The notes beneath the pieces are model-generated. The model saw nothing but the letters and a program-made list of their open reading frames with translations, did no database searches and was not told where the DNA came from. From Nemertoderma westbladi (Eukaryota > Xenacoelomorpha > Nemertodermatida > Nemertodermatidae): a stretch of 64,000 nt of DNA. Made by a program: the position numbers and the translations under genes. The stretch lies in contig JAUCBJ010000295.1 in the NCBI GenBank assembly GCA_032718475.1, positions 27,981 to 91,980 on the forward strand, read 5' to 3'. Positions 53,334 through 64,000 of this stretch are shown here, piece after piece (within the stretch, counting starts at the first letter, position 1; each line of letters begins with the position of its first letter).

Positions 53334-54916
53334 GGTCAATACCAACCATATTGACCAAGTCACGTACGGGACTAAAAATATACAAAAATGTAAATCATTT
53401 GAGAATGAATGGTCGGTTGGCTTTGATAATTTGATCGCCAGATACACTATAATCGGCTCCCCTCCTGCTGTGATACACTCCAACCACAGTTTGTTATAGA
53501 AAAAGCTACAACAAATTTAAAAAAAATTCGACCAAATCGGACGGAATTTGTCCGAACCGGACAAATTTCAAATTTTGTATAATGTGATTACGGGCTCATT
53601 CTGGCCATTACAATTACAATTCAGTTGTTAAACGATTAATATCCCTGCTGAGTATTATTCCGGTAAACAAATAAACGTAGCTTCGTAGTAAATTGGAGAT
53701 TTGATTTTTTGTCACATACGTAACACTCGGTAAATGATTATTAATCTAATGGCAAATAAATTGTCAAATGTGAGCCTTAACCCGATGTGTTAACACTTCC
53801 ACTCGTATTCTTCCATATGAATCAGTTAGATTGGCAATTGTAGGTGGTTAATGAGTGTATATGAATCATTTGCGTGAGCTTGTCCAAGCGAACTGATGCA
53901 GATTTAGATCATCACATCCATTTCTCTAATAGTTTTGCCATGTATGGGTTGTATCAGTTAGACTACTACTGCTACGTCAAAATTTATGTGGCCAGGTTGA
54001 AAAAACTGCCATGCCCCATAACGTGACGGCCTGTCCTATATTTGACATTGTGTTGGGGGCAGAAGTTAATCATGGTCTAAACAATTAATTACTTACATTG
54101 AAATAATGGTTGGGGGGCTTACCAGTTGCAGATAAACTGTAACCTGCTCCTTCCCCTTAATTAACAACAGACCAAATTAATTTATTACCAAATTAACTAT
54201 TTGTTGGGAATGGAACAGGAGTTGACAGTGGGAAGGACAATAAACTGGGTTTAATTTCTAGTTCGGAGGAGTTGTTAGAAGAATTTTATGATTTGTTTTT
54301 AATTGGAAAATATATGTCAAAATTTATAATAATTGTTTCCATGTAAATTCCTTCCCATACCATATCAAAATGTCCCGTACATGACATCAAAAAACTGTCT
54401 ATACATTTTCAAATTAATTTTTTGATATAAATAACGATTTTCAGTTGACCACATGGAACAGTTTTGTGTATCACATTGTTATTAGCAGGAAAAAACAATT
54501 AGCCCCACTTTTCAAGGCAAAGTTTCCCAGAAAGCGAAACTTTGTGTTGTCACTCTATGAAAAATTTATTTTTAGCGACATAATTTTTAATTTTTTTCTC
54601 ATTAGAAAACTTTCACTTCGATCTGACATCTCTTGCCCGATACATCAATACCACCATTAAACGACTGTTACTTCCCATTTTCCAGAATATTTTTTTTCTA
54701 AATTTCCTATACGTGACATAAATTTATTCTCAATTTTTGCATTCCGGAACGTTTCTCTCAATAACGGCCAAGAAATTTTTGGGGCCCATTCCGGTACATG
54801 CAGAAATTATCGCTCTTTCTAACAATCAATATGACTGATTCTCAAAGTTAATTTCAAAATTCGACAAATCTCAAAAATCACGTACGGGACATTGGTCAAT
54901 ATGGTTGCCATTGACC
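53334..54916. mobile_element. Candidate nonautonomous DNA transposon with long TIRs (1.58 kb)
   Basis: The left end reads GGTCAATACCAACCATATTG then ACCAAGTCACGTACGGGAC. The right end, reverse-complemented, reads GGTCAATGGCAACCATATTG then ACCAATGTCCCGTACGTGA. The terminal inverted repeats extend about 45 bp with few differences, the inner part being a near-palindrome. No transposase ORF is inside; related GTCCCGTACATGAC-type motifs recur at 54370 and 54710. A target duplication is not clear (TA is possible). Confidence 0.55.
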
Positions 54917-57043
54917 TTATATTACGGTAATATGTTCTCCTTGACTGTTGCGTCCAAATTGAATTAGCTACCACAAAGTCAATTTCATAAAGTGTTGTCT
55001 GTTTATATAAATTAGTCCATGACCTACTATAGAAAACTACTATGAAAAAAGTGCTACTTGCACTTTTGGTGCTCTTTTAGTATATATTGATAAAAAAATG
55101 AAAATTTTGCTTCTAATCTTGCTTTCGATTACTAATAATGAATTAAAACAAACCAAAACAAGCATAAGTATGGTTTCATGGTTATACCCAAGTCTTTGAA
55201 GGGTGATGTATTTTGTGTAATTTTATCAATTCCGAAAAGTATCGAAATGGTATGGGTGCCAGGTACCCCTCGTATCTTGAAAACTACTGGAGCTATTAAC
55301 TTTTTATTTGTCTCATCTGAAAGAGGATATAATTTTAGTTAGGGACAAGTACTTTCGACGCGCTAGACCTATTGTTTTAGGGGTTCTATCTAAGAGAAAT
55401 AACTGGCCCACTAAATTTAGGGGCTTTGCAGCAGCTTGGCGGGTCGTATCTATAGTAGGTCATGATTAGTCATATAAATTGTCCGTTTATTGGCCCTTAT
55501 TAGGCAGCTGATTGATATTGAACATTACCGGTATTATATTTCGAGTATTACCCACAACTACTACACAACAACTTCAACACTTCTATACAATAATCGGATA
55601 TACAATAACATAAGAGATTACTATGTTCCGAGTTACAAACAATCAATAATGAGATATGTGTTTGACCTTTTATTAACTGTGTTCGTCTCTCAGAAGCAAA
55701 AACACTAATCGAATTACAAATGAGATATGTGTTTGACCTTTTATTAACTGTGTTCGTCGCTCAGAAGCAAAAACACTAATCGAATTACAAATGTGTTTGA
55801 CCTTTTAGTCGGTGATCCTTATCGTTTATTTCATTTTTTGCAAAAACTAATGACAGTATTTTTCTGAAAATTGCTTTATACACCCATTCAGACCATACAA
55901 TACAGGAGGGTACTAAAAACAACACAATTGATCGGATATTTTCGGGGCCTTTCGTGTGACAAACAGACAGACAGACAAACAGACACGATTTTCTTACAGT
56001 AAGTAAATCTGAAGATTTGCAAATTACAGTATTTGAAATAACACAGTAATACAGGTCGTCCAATAAATAAAATTACACCTTACATATAAATTTATAATTT
56101 AATTACATATTTAAAGCATTAACTTAAACATATAAAATAACATATATAAACATATATACAAATGACAGGGGTGATAAAGGGCCCGGGGCGATAAAGTCTC
56201 GGGGGTGATAAAGGACCCGGGGCGATAAAGTCTCGGGGGCCATAAAGGACCCGGTGCGATAAAGTCTCGGGGGCGATAAAGGACCCGGGGCGATAAGTTC
56301 CTAAAAACTCAGAACAGGGGGGCGATAAATTCGGATAGTTAAAATGCTATTTATAGGGGGCGATAATGTCCTGCTTCGTGGACCTTAGTAGAGTAGGCGG
56401 GCCTTCGCAGACCGGGGTGCGAGGTTCGGAGACCGATTGGTGTGTAGTATTTATTTATATGGTTTGAAAAAAAACTATAAAATAATAAAATAAACTAAAA
56501 TTAAATAACAACCAGTCAATTCAATGGCGATAAGCCAGTTTAAGTTATTATCTGCTGCTGCGGCTGATGCTTTCTTCTGCGGATCATAATTTATGAATTA
56601 TTGAGACGACAAATAAAGCGATTGACTAAGTAACTTTTAATGTTATTTCAGAAAATTAATGAAATTAACATAAATAACAAATAAGGAATAATATTCCTTA
56701 AGTTATTAACATCCAAATTTCTCCGTTTTTCTAAGTAGATATACAGTAGGCCTATCGTCTTCCCGATATACAGTAGGCCTATCGTCTTCCCTTTCTATCG
56801 CCAAAACAAAGTATAAAGATGGTTGTATTTTTATATAGTTTCAAAGGTCCTAAAATTAATTTTTCCTTAATTTAGATTTTGTAATCACGAATTTCAAACA
56901 AATTCGTAATAATATAAACTTTGTGTTATAATATAAAGTGCTGTATTTAGTTTTATTAGGAATTTCAAACATTTATTTACGATTTATACTTACTTTCTTT
57001 GGATGTAAGTTGAATAAATAGGCCTACGACAAGGGGAGTGGGT
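54917..57043. other. Noncoding interval with two short tandem repeats
   Basis: A 71-bp unit (TGAGATATGTGTTTGACCTT...) occurs about 2.2 times at 55648-55805. A G-rich 34-bp unit made of GGGGCGATAAAGTCTCG and GGGGTGATAAAGGACCCG halves occurs about four times at 56163-56300, with stray GGGCGATAA copies to 56370. No gene seen elsewhere; the 92-codon minus ORF at 55785-56063 shows no known domain. Confidence 0.7.
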
Positions 57044-57140
57044 GGGGGGGGGGGGGGGGGGGGGGGGGGTGGGGTGTTAGGTCATTTGGTTGAGCGCAAT
57101 CTATTGGTAGTAGATTCGATCCCTACTTGGGACCGCCACT
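57044..57140 (+). repeat. G26 tract and tRNA-like SINE fragment
   Basis: 26 consecutive G at 57044-57069. Then a possible A box (TTTGGTTGAGCGC) and B box (GATTCGATCCC) about 30 nt apart, closer than in a tRNA gene, so at best a truncated SINE. Confidence 0.4.
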
Positions 57141-57374
57141 CTGTCTTTGTAGGAGTATTTGACAATTAACTTGTAGGAGTAGCGCCTACCCCTACCTTCG
57201 GGTAGTAGCTATTGAAAATGGAGCCTTCGCGTCGTACGTCATTGTTCATAAAATAGTACTAATACTAATGCAGTACAAGTACAGTACACTACTGTTGATT
57301 ACAGTTCTTTCATTTTGATTTGTTACAAAATAAATTCTAAACATAAATAGATCTAAGTTAAACAAACAAGAATA

Positions 57375-57669
57375 ATGGGAGCGAATACTATATATTGTTA
57401 TATATTTAGTATCATTTTCTTCTGCGTATCCGGTGTATCCGCCTTGAGTGAGCATGAAATTATTCCACAGGAAATAAAGGTTGCCGCTAATGAAGAGCTG
57501 GCGGTAGCCCATTTGAATAATATGGTGACAGCGGCGATCGGTCTTTCTGCGGGAGGGCTAATCCTTATCATCATAATCGCTACCATTCTCTGCTGTTACT
57601 GTTGTTGTGGTTGCGGTTGTTGCCCAGGACGCCGAAGCGGAGTCGCTCAAACTGTTCCAGTTGTTCCAA
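57375..57669 (+). CDS. Paralogue of the membrane-protein gene, exon 1
   Basis: ATG at 57375; 98 codons plus one base to the donor A/GTTAGT at 57670. Same plan as 35228-35534: signal peptide MGANTIYCYIFSIIFFCVSG, short cysteine-free ectodomain, transmembrane helix with GLILIIIIATIL, then CCYCCCGCGCCPGRR. The ectodomain sequence differs strongly while signal peptide and juxtamembrane part are conserved. The 5' UTR and intron also resemble those of the first gene, so this is a tandem duplicate about 22 kb away (about 10 kb before BPE-2 arrived). Confidence 0.65.
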
Positions 57670-57986
57670 GTTAGTATTCCTTGTTAAATGAATTTATTTA
57701 AGCTAGAGTTTTTGTATGTTATACGTGTTTGAGAGTTTTGGGTGCCTTTACATTGTAATTAATTTTCGTGGTCAGTCTAAAATTTCGCTTTAAGGATAAT
57801 TTCGCATTTCTGTTAGTATAACCTCCCAATGTATACTTATTAAATGAAAGACTTTAAGTACATTTACGCACCTGCGAGCTGCAAGTAGGCGCTACAGTAT
57901 CAGTGTCAGGAACGCAACTATTGCAACAGACGCGCTCAATAGCATAAACAAACTGACTAACAGATCTGATATTTATTTTATTTCAG

Positions 57987-58036
57987 GCGGTGACGCTGTC
58001 CTAACTGCCGTGGCTCCGGCGTCAAACAAAGCATGA
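57987..58036 (+). CDS. Paralogue of the membrane-protein gene, truncated exon 2
   Basis: Acceptor TTTATTTCAG ends at 57986, and the reading continues in phase for 16 codons (SGDAVLTAVAPASNKA) to TGA at 58034. In the first gene the corresponding reading continues through MMNFV to a Pro/Gln-rich, PPxY-ended tail. Here the ATGATGAATTTCGT stretch is one base out of frame and the tail below it is decayed. The product would have about 114 residues without the tail; it is either a tail-less form or a pseudogene. Confidence 0.5.
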
Positions 58037-58324
58037 TGAATTTCGTGCAGGAATATCCATCCACCCACCCAACAGCCCACTGCATCTCAACATTACACCC
58101 CTGCACGCCAACACTACAGCCCTGCGCCATAACAGACCCAGAGAGAGAAGCCACTAGAGCTCCAAGTAGAAAAACCGCCTCCAGATGTTTCTGCATAAAT
58201 CTATTATTATTAACTTTCGAAGGCCTGTAGCGGAAGCAAATACATGCAACTTTTCAACGCTCATTATCTCAGCTATTTCCCAACCAAATTCAAACGTTTT
58301 TACATATTTGAAATCCTTGCACCG

Positions 58325-58600
58325 TCAGGTTTCCATTACTATAAGGTTGAAGAATAACTGCGGCATAGTAACTGGTGCAATATAGCCGGAGACACCCTTT
58401 TCAAACACTTGTACTGTAGCTAAAAATTGAAAGCAAAAATAAAAATTCTGGTTCACCCACTAAGGAGGAGGGAGATGAAACTATATCAGTTTGAAATTTA
58501 AAGCAATCTAATTAAGATTATAGTAGAAATTTTTTTATTGGGGGGGGGGGGGGGGGGGGGTACCTAAATAACGACACTATATTCCAGGACGGGCTGTCAG
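58325..58600 (-). repeat. Dispersed repeat with poly(G) core, copy 2
   Basis: Inverted partner of 52430-52660, with a G21 run at 58540-58560 and the box GGTACCTAAATAACGACA. See copy 1. Confidence 0.8.
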
Positions 58601-60065
58601 AATGTCCGTCAAATACAGTAGTTCCATCCAATGAAGGCCGTAATTATGCACTTATAGGCCTACATCAATTTATAATGTTAGATTACACTATAACTACTAC
58701 GATCGGCATGCTGCATTACAGCTGCAATATATATACAGTAGTATACATATATATTAAGAATGCTGTGCCGGCTCGTCGACAAAATTGTGCCGCCACAGTT
58801 CCCTATCGCCACTGACATTTGCTAGATCATCCGCATCTTCAAGGCCAGTGTCTTTTAAAATGTTGCAAGCAAGTCATGGGCTGTCACCTCTACAATTTCC
58901 ACCCCACCCCCCTAACCTCTCCCCCCACAAACTAATATGTTGATAATACAATTCGCTTTCATTTGTTATTTGCTGTTATTAGTTATCGGTATTATTGGTT
59001 GCCTTTATCGATTAGTTATCTGCTGCTAATGTTATTTCCCTATTTGTTATTTCCGATGTTATGCGCATCTTAACATAGTATGTTACGGTTACGATTTCGG
59101 TTATACGCTGTGCATATTTTTACTTATGTTTGTTTCTCATGTTTTAATTGACCAATATAATACCGGTTCAACCGGGAGTTTTACGAAATGAAAAATGTCC
59201 ACCATGCTTATTTGCTCCATGAGGCCGCCAAAGCACAATATTATGCACTGCTGGTCCTCACGGCGAAAGCAATATCCTGCAAAGCGGAGGCGGTTCCGTT
59301 CAAAGTGTCAAGCTTGGGGGAACCAATGAGACACCTCCAATGTTATATAGTGTCTGGTTGGAGATGTGTGCATTGTACTTGACACAATGAACCCGGCGTA
59401 GCAATCTTGTGAAAGTGCCATCTAGAGATTTGATATCCTCTGCAATTAGAGTCCAGCATGGACACTTTCATATAAGAGTACTGGTACTACTACAGCCATT
59501 AGTAATCGAACCTTAAGGATCCGTTTTATTCTATGGGACGTCAAAATCCTGGACAGACTATTCAAGGCTGCCCATGCCTTCCCCTTTTACGTATCCGAAG
59601 GTTTTCACCTGACTTTCGGATCCATGATCCCAAGTACAGTAGCAGAAGGCATCCACGTGCTCAATCAAGCCGTCCCTTATGATCAGACATTTCCTGAGGG
59701 CTGTCTGTTCATAAAAATTGTACACATTTATCATTACACATTTAACAGTTACTTTTCAAAATTTCAGCCAGTGAGGTGATTGAATCATGGAAAATCAACG
59801 GCCATTTTACTCATGTAGGCATATCTGTCACTCTATAGCAGGGGACCATGCAGCTATGCATAGCTACACAGGTACAGTAGCTACAGTACCTGCAGTAGAA
59901 AAAGTATTACACCGGCCACGTACCTTTTGAAATAGGCTAACTGTACTTCAGTACACAGTAAAGCAGTGTACGTAGGTCCTAGATCAAAACGAATGTAGGC
60001 TAGGCCTAGGTCAGTAGGTTGTAATAATTTTGCCCCCATTGCTGGGGTTGTGTACAAAACACAGA
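58601..60065. other. Noncoding interval
   Basis: No gene recognised. The 64-codon plus ORF at 59188-59382 has no known domain. TA- and ACAGTA-rich sequence is scattered. Confidence 0.55.
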
Positions 60066-60071
60066 CCCAAG

Positions 60072-60365
60072 ACCCCAGACCCCCAGGTACAAAACACAGA
60101 CCCCCCCAGGTACAAAACACAGACCCCCCCAGGTACAAAACACAGACCCCCCCAGGTACAAAACACAGACCCCCCCAGGTACAAAACACAGACCCCCCCA
60201 GGTACAAAACACAGACCCCCCCAGGTACAAAACACAGACCCCCCCAGGTACAAAACACAGACCCCCCCAGGTACAAAACACAGACCCCCCCAGGTACAAA
60301 ACACAGACCCCCCCCAGGTACAAAACACAGACCCCCCCAGGTACAAAACACAGACCCCCCCAGAA
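60072..60365. repeat. 23-bp minisatellite, about 12-13 copies
   Basis: Unit AGGTACAAAACACAGACCCC followed by three or four more C; copies differ only by C-run length. It runs in frame into the MULE-like reading frame downstream, creating a spurious N-terminus there. Confidence 0.95.
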
Positions 60366-60380
60366 AGGGGGGGGGATGTA

Positions 60381-62300
60381 TGGGTTGTTGGTAAGGCTTA
60401 TATGTGTCGCGACTTAGAACGATTTTGTTGCTCAACTTTGGATTCATGGTGCTTTTCTGTTGATCCAACATTTAATTTTGGCATGTTTGAGGTAACACCA
60501 TTTACGTACAGGAACATTTTATTGATAAATAAGCGAACTCATGTCCCTCCAGTCTTTTTAGGCCCAACTGCTATTCACTATAGTAAAACAGAGTCAACAT
60601 ATTCCAAAATAGTTAGTGTTGTAGTTGAACATTGTCCACTCTTAAAGACAAAATGTTTAAGCTTCATCACCGATGGGGAGTCAGCACTGTACCAGTCATT
60701 GTCAAACCACATACCTTTAGCAAAGCGCCTGCGGTGTACCCGTCATTTTCAAGAAAACTGCAAGACATATCTGAAAGGAATTGGAATTTCAAGTCATACA
60801 GCTCAGGTTGAATTCCTTGACTTGGTATTTCAAAGCGAATCTGGGTTGATTGATTCTGTCGATGCTCACGATGTAAAAGTGCGTCTCCTTGGTCTGAAAC
60901 CAACCTATGATCGCATGGAAGCTTCATTTCTAAATAAAGATCAACATTATGAGTCAAAGTTTTGGTGTTACCTGGAGAATAGGAAAGATATGATAAGTGA
61001 TTGTTTCTCACTTGAGAGTCGAAGTAAGGCAGGAATTACAGCTACCAATAAAGATGGAATTCTTCTCAGACCGTACACAAATCAATCTGAGTGTATTAAT
61101 AGCAAATTGACCAAACAAAAAGAAGCTCTTATTAACAAGGCCAAAAAGCCAAGGAAAAATTAACGAAATTATCTTTTCTTAAGGAAGTTTGGGAACATGT
61201 TGAAGAAATTCAGGTTCATGAGATGGAGATGGCTATTTGTGGTCTGAGCGAGGAGTTCCAACTAGCTGATATTGCATCGCATCTGTTTGTTCCACCCGAT
61301 GTTTGGTATGCATGGCCTCCTGGCGACAGATCTCTATATATTGAAAAGTTTAACCAGTTAACAATGGAGGAAGTATATGCTGGCAAAGATATTGAGATCA
61401 TGTTAACTACTGCTGACCCTGATGTGGAGGCAAAGGAATTATCAGTTAATGTTGTAGAGGCTATGTCAAAACGGCATAATATTTCAGCAGACTACATTGC
61501 AACTGTTGTCAAGGCGAGCGAACTGTTATTAAACACTAAAGGTGCAATTTCATTGAAACCATCACTGGATACTGCTGGAGGTTCTACATATTTGGTCGCT
61601 TCGAAAACTTGCAAGCGGAGTATGTACGAATGCAAATTATCAAAGAATCATGTTAGCTGTACATGTGTCGCATTTAAATACAATTCAATATGTAAACATA
61701 GCCTTGCCGTGGCAGAGATAGATGGTATACTTGAAGAACACATTAATTATGTATTAACCATAGCAACCAACAAGAAACGCAAACGAGACAGTTTAGTTTC
61801 GGTTCCTGCCACTGCTGGGAAAAAGGGAGGTCGACATAAGACGGCTTGGAGACCACAGTCAGTAAATGCTATTCCACCAAGTGGTAGTAGCACAGATGAT
61901 ATACAGTCATTGCCAGGGCGTCCATTTACTGAAGTCTATCATAATGACTTGCCCATTACATTGCGTTTCCTAACTGATGAACCATCAGCCCTTCATTGTC
62001 AACAATGTAAACTAAACTTTCCACGGCGGCAGCTCATTCGGCCATATGATATAGTGTTCTGATCACTTTGAAAGATGGATGTATCCCCATCCATCGATTC
62101 CCTCTACTAACATACCATCGAACAAACTTACTAAGAAGTTTTACTGCGTAAGGTGGGACTGCATATTTAAGCGATTTCCTTACGTCAGTGATCAGTTATC
62201 ACTCCTGCAGGAAGGTGAAGAACTGCATCCCCGATTGGCTGCTTCACATGTCTTTTTACTTAAGAACGAATTCGATATTGACATTCCAATTCCAACCTAA
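60381..62300 (+). pseudogene. MULE-like transposase with SWIM zinc finger, broken
   Basis: The first segment (to TAA at 61161) carries a DDE-type core: CFSVDPTFNFG (first Asp), LSFITDGESALYQSL (second Asp), followed by LRCTRHFQENC, the C-x2-H signature of MULE transposases. The second segment (about 61165-62062, one base out of frame) carries the helical region and a SWIM finger SCTCVAFKYNSICKHSLAVAE (C-x-C...C-x-H). A third segment (62079-62300), again in another frame, has FYCVRWDCIFKRFPYV. The N-terminus is missing: minisatellite DNA directly precedes it. Such SWIM/MULE proteins are common in invertebrate genomes. Two or three frame breaks make it a pseudogene, of a transposase or of a host gene derived from one. 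Confidence 0.75.
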
Positions 62301-62302
62301 GG

Positions 62303-62658
62303 TAGGGATGGCATAACGAAACGAAACGAAAGACATTTCAATTTCGTTTCGTTTTCATTAATTTAGTTTCGTTTTGTTTTTACCATTATGATCAAATATT
62401 CGTTTCGTTTCGTTTTTTAACAATCTATGAAATTTTCGTTTCGTGTCAAACATCATAAATTCGTTTTTCGTTTCGTATTTTTCAAATTTTTTTGATTTTA
62501 TCAAATACAACGAAAATTTAACAAAACGAAACACTTACTATTTCGTTTCGTTATTTTCATGTATTTTTATTTCGTTTCGTTTAACATTTTTTCGTTACGT
62601 TATTTTTTCGTTTCGTTATTGCCAAATATGCTTCGTTTCGTTTCGTATGTCATCCCTG
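62303..62658. mobile_element. hAT-type MITE, 356 bp
   Basis: Flanked by an exact 8-bp duplication ACCTAAGG (62295-62302 and 62659-62666), the hallmark of hAT elements. The right terminal repeat, reverse-complemented, reads CAGGGATGACATACGAAACG; the left reads TAGGGATGGCATAACGAAAC. Nearly the whole interior consists of TTTCGTTTCG/CGAAACGAAA motifs (at least ten clusters), resembling multiplied subterminal transposase-binding sites. The insertion falls right at the last stop codon of the MULE pseudogene, and the duplication regenerates that TAA. Confidence 0.88.
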
Positions 62659-62666
62659 ACCTAAGG

Positions 62667-63132
62667 TATTGAATTATTATTAGGGGCGGGGGGTACTGCG
62701 AACAAGGGTCCGTGAATGTGTTTTATACGGATATATGCAATGGAATTGTGAAATGGGCTTTTTATCTGGATCACCTTATTCACAAATTAAAATTAAATAA
62801 ACTGGATCACAAATAATATCGCCTATAAGTCATAATATTAATTACTACAGCTTAATAATAATAGCTGTTTTGAGATGTATATTATATGTATATATATATA
62901 TTGTAAAGGTATTAGGGGATATTACGATTGTCGATTAAATGGTGAACTTGTTCACCTATTGGAATTGTGATTATATTTTATCCCTTTCCTTTTATTATTA
63001 AATTGGTTGAGATAGAGTTTAGAAAACTGCTTCAATAGATGTCGAATTTTATAAAATTGATGTCAAACGTATCCGATATTTAAACGCTTTTGTTAATCGA
63101 ATTAACTGTAGTAGTACGTTACTTGTCTAATG
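62667..63132. other. AT-rich noncoding interval
   Basis: No gene seen; AT-rich with a TATATATA tract near 62890. Confidence 0.6.
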
Positions 63133-64000
63133 TCTGTTATTTCCACAGTGCTAGTGGGTAATAAAGTTATTATTTCCACAGTGCTAGTGGGTAATAAAGT
63201 TATTATTTCCACATTGCTAGTGGGTAATAAAGTTATTATTTCCACAGTGCTAGTGGGTAATAAAGTTATTATTTCCACAGTGCTAGTGGGTAATAAAGTT
63301 ATTATTTCCACAGTGCTAGTGGGTAATAAAGTTATTATTTCCACAGTGCTAGTGGGTAATAAAGTTATTATTTCCACAGTGCTAGTGGGTAATAAAGTTA
63401 TTATTTCCACAGTGCTAGTGGGTAATAAAGTTATTATTTCCACAGTGCTAGTGGGTAATAAAGTTATTATTTCCACAGTGCTAGTGGGTAATAAAGTTAT
63501 TATTTCCACATTGCTAGTGGGTAATAAAGTTATTATTTCCACAGTGCTAGTGGGTAATAAAGTTATTATTTCCACAGTGCTAGTGGGTAATAAAGTTATT
63601 ATTTCCACAGTGCTAGTGTGTAATAAAGTTATTATTTCCACAGTGCTAGTGGGTAATAAAGTTATTATTTCCACAGTGCTAGTGGGTAATAAAGTTATTA
63701 TTTCCACAGTGCTAGTGGGTAATAAAGTTATTATTTCCACAGTGCTAGTGGGTAATAAAGTTATTATTTCCACAGTGCTAGTGGGTAATAAAGTTATTAT
63801 TTCCACAGTGCTAGTGGGTAATAAAGTTATTATTTCCACAGTGCTAGTGGGTAATAAAGTTATTATTTCCACAGTGCTAGTGGGTAATAAAGTTATTATT
63901 TCCACAGTGCTAGTGGGTAATAAAGTTATTATTTCCACAGTGCTAGTGGGTAATAAAGTTATTATTTCCACAGTGCTAGTGGGTAATAAAGTTATTATTT
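63133..64000. repeat. 33-bp satellite array, at least 26 copies, runs off the window
   Basis: Unit GTGCTAGTGGGTAATAAAGT followed by TATTATTTCCACA. Copies are almost identical; only a few carry ATTGCTAG or GTGTGTAAT variants, so the array is recently amplified. The 289-codon minus frame (11-residue repeat VEIITLLPTST) is a product of the unit length. Confidence 0.95.

Noticed and set aside
60030-60380. N-terminal extension of the MULE-like protein
   Set aside because: It is minisatellite sequence read in frame; no relation to transposase N-termini.
63102-63971. 289-codon frame with VEIITLLPTST repeats
   Set aside because: 33-bp satellite artefact.

Overview
The window is repeat-rich nuclear DNA of an animal, most likely a marine invertebrate. 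BEL/Pao LTR retrotransposons (confined to metazoans), split host genes with GT-AG introns, tRNA-derived SINEs, non-LTR retrotransposon tails, DNA-transposon remnants and long minisatellites fit this. The species cannot be named from the sequence. There is no sign of bacterial or organelle DNA and no CRISPR array.

Three large BEL/Pao-type elements dominate, all on the minus strand. BPE-3 (about 1-13,190, 3' LTR outside the window) has a full set of parts: a charged coiled-coil Gag in several frames, a Gag/zinc-knuckle/protease/RT ORF (5955-9086), an RNase H/integrase ORF (4001-5983), and then, where an env gene would sit, a three-part ORF2. ORF2 encodes a DEDD-type 3'-5' exonuclease-like protein (1797-2852), a coiled-coil/zinc-knuckle protein (711-1796) and a basic protein (303-704). 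The three lie in one frame and are separated only by single stop codons. BPE-1 (19,144-31,315) and BPE-2 (35,811-47,509) are two related complete elements with 1.2-kb LTRs. Each keeps a very long intact Gag-protease ORF (1394 and 1339 codons), and both lost the RT and most of RNase H at the same point. BPE-2 has identical LTRs and a 5-bp target duplication, so this RT-less lineage moved very recently and must borrow reverse transcriptase and integrase. Decayed copies of the zinc-knuckle part of ORF2 remain in both.

The most striking signal is at the primer-binding position. No tRNA-type site is present. Instead, the 11 nt (BPE-1) or 12 nt (BPE-2) next to the 5' LTR are perfectly complementary to a segment inside the LTR at a homologous position. 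The sequences differ between the two elements but the pairing is kept, as expected for Tf1-like self-priming. BPE-3 shows a 9-nt version.

Host genes: a two-exon gene for a small single-pass membrane protein (35,228-35,534 and 48,072-48,307) has BPE-2 sitting antisense in its intron. A tandem paralogue (57,375-58,036) has a truncated tail. A possible third gene or retropseudogene lies at 14,174-14,770. A Ty3/gypsy pol relic (16,547-17,660), a MULE-like SWIM transposase pseudogene (60,381-62,300), a hAT-type MITE with 8-bp duplication (62,303-62,658) and a possible 1.6-kb TIR element (53,334-54,916) complete the mobile content. Minisatellites with units of 78, 52, 38, 37, 36, 34, 33, 23 and 21 bp and six poly(G)/poly(C) tracts of 18-26 nt fill much of the rest. 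Several of them create long but meaningless open frames.
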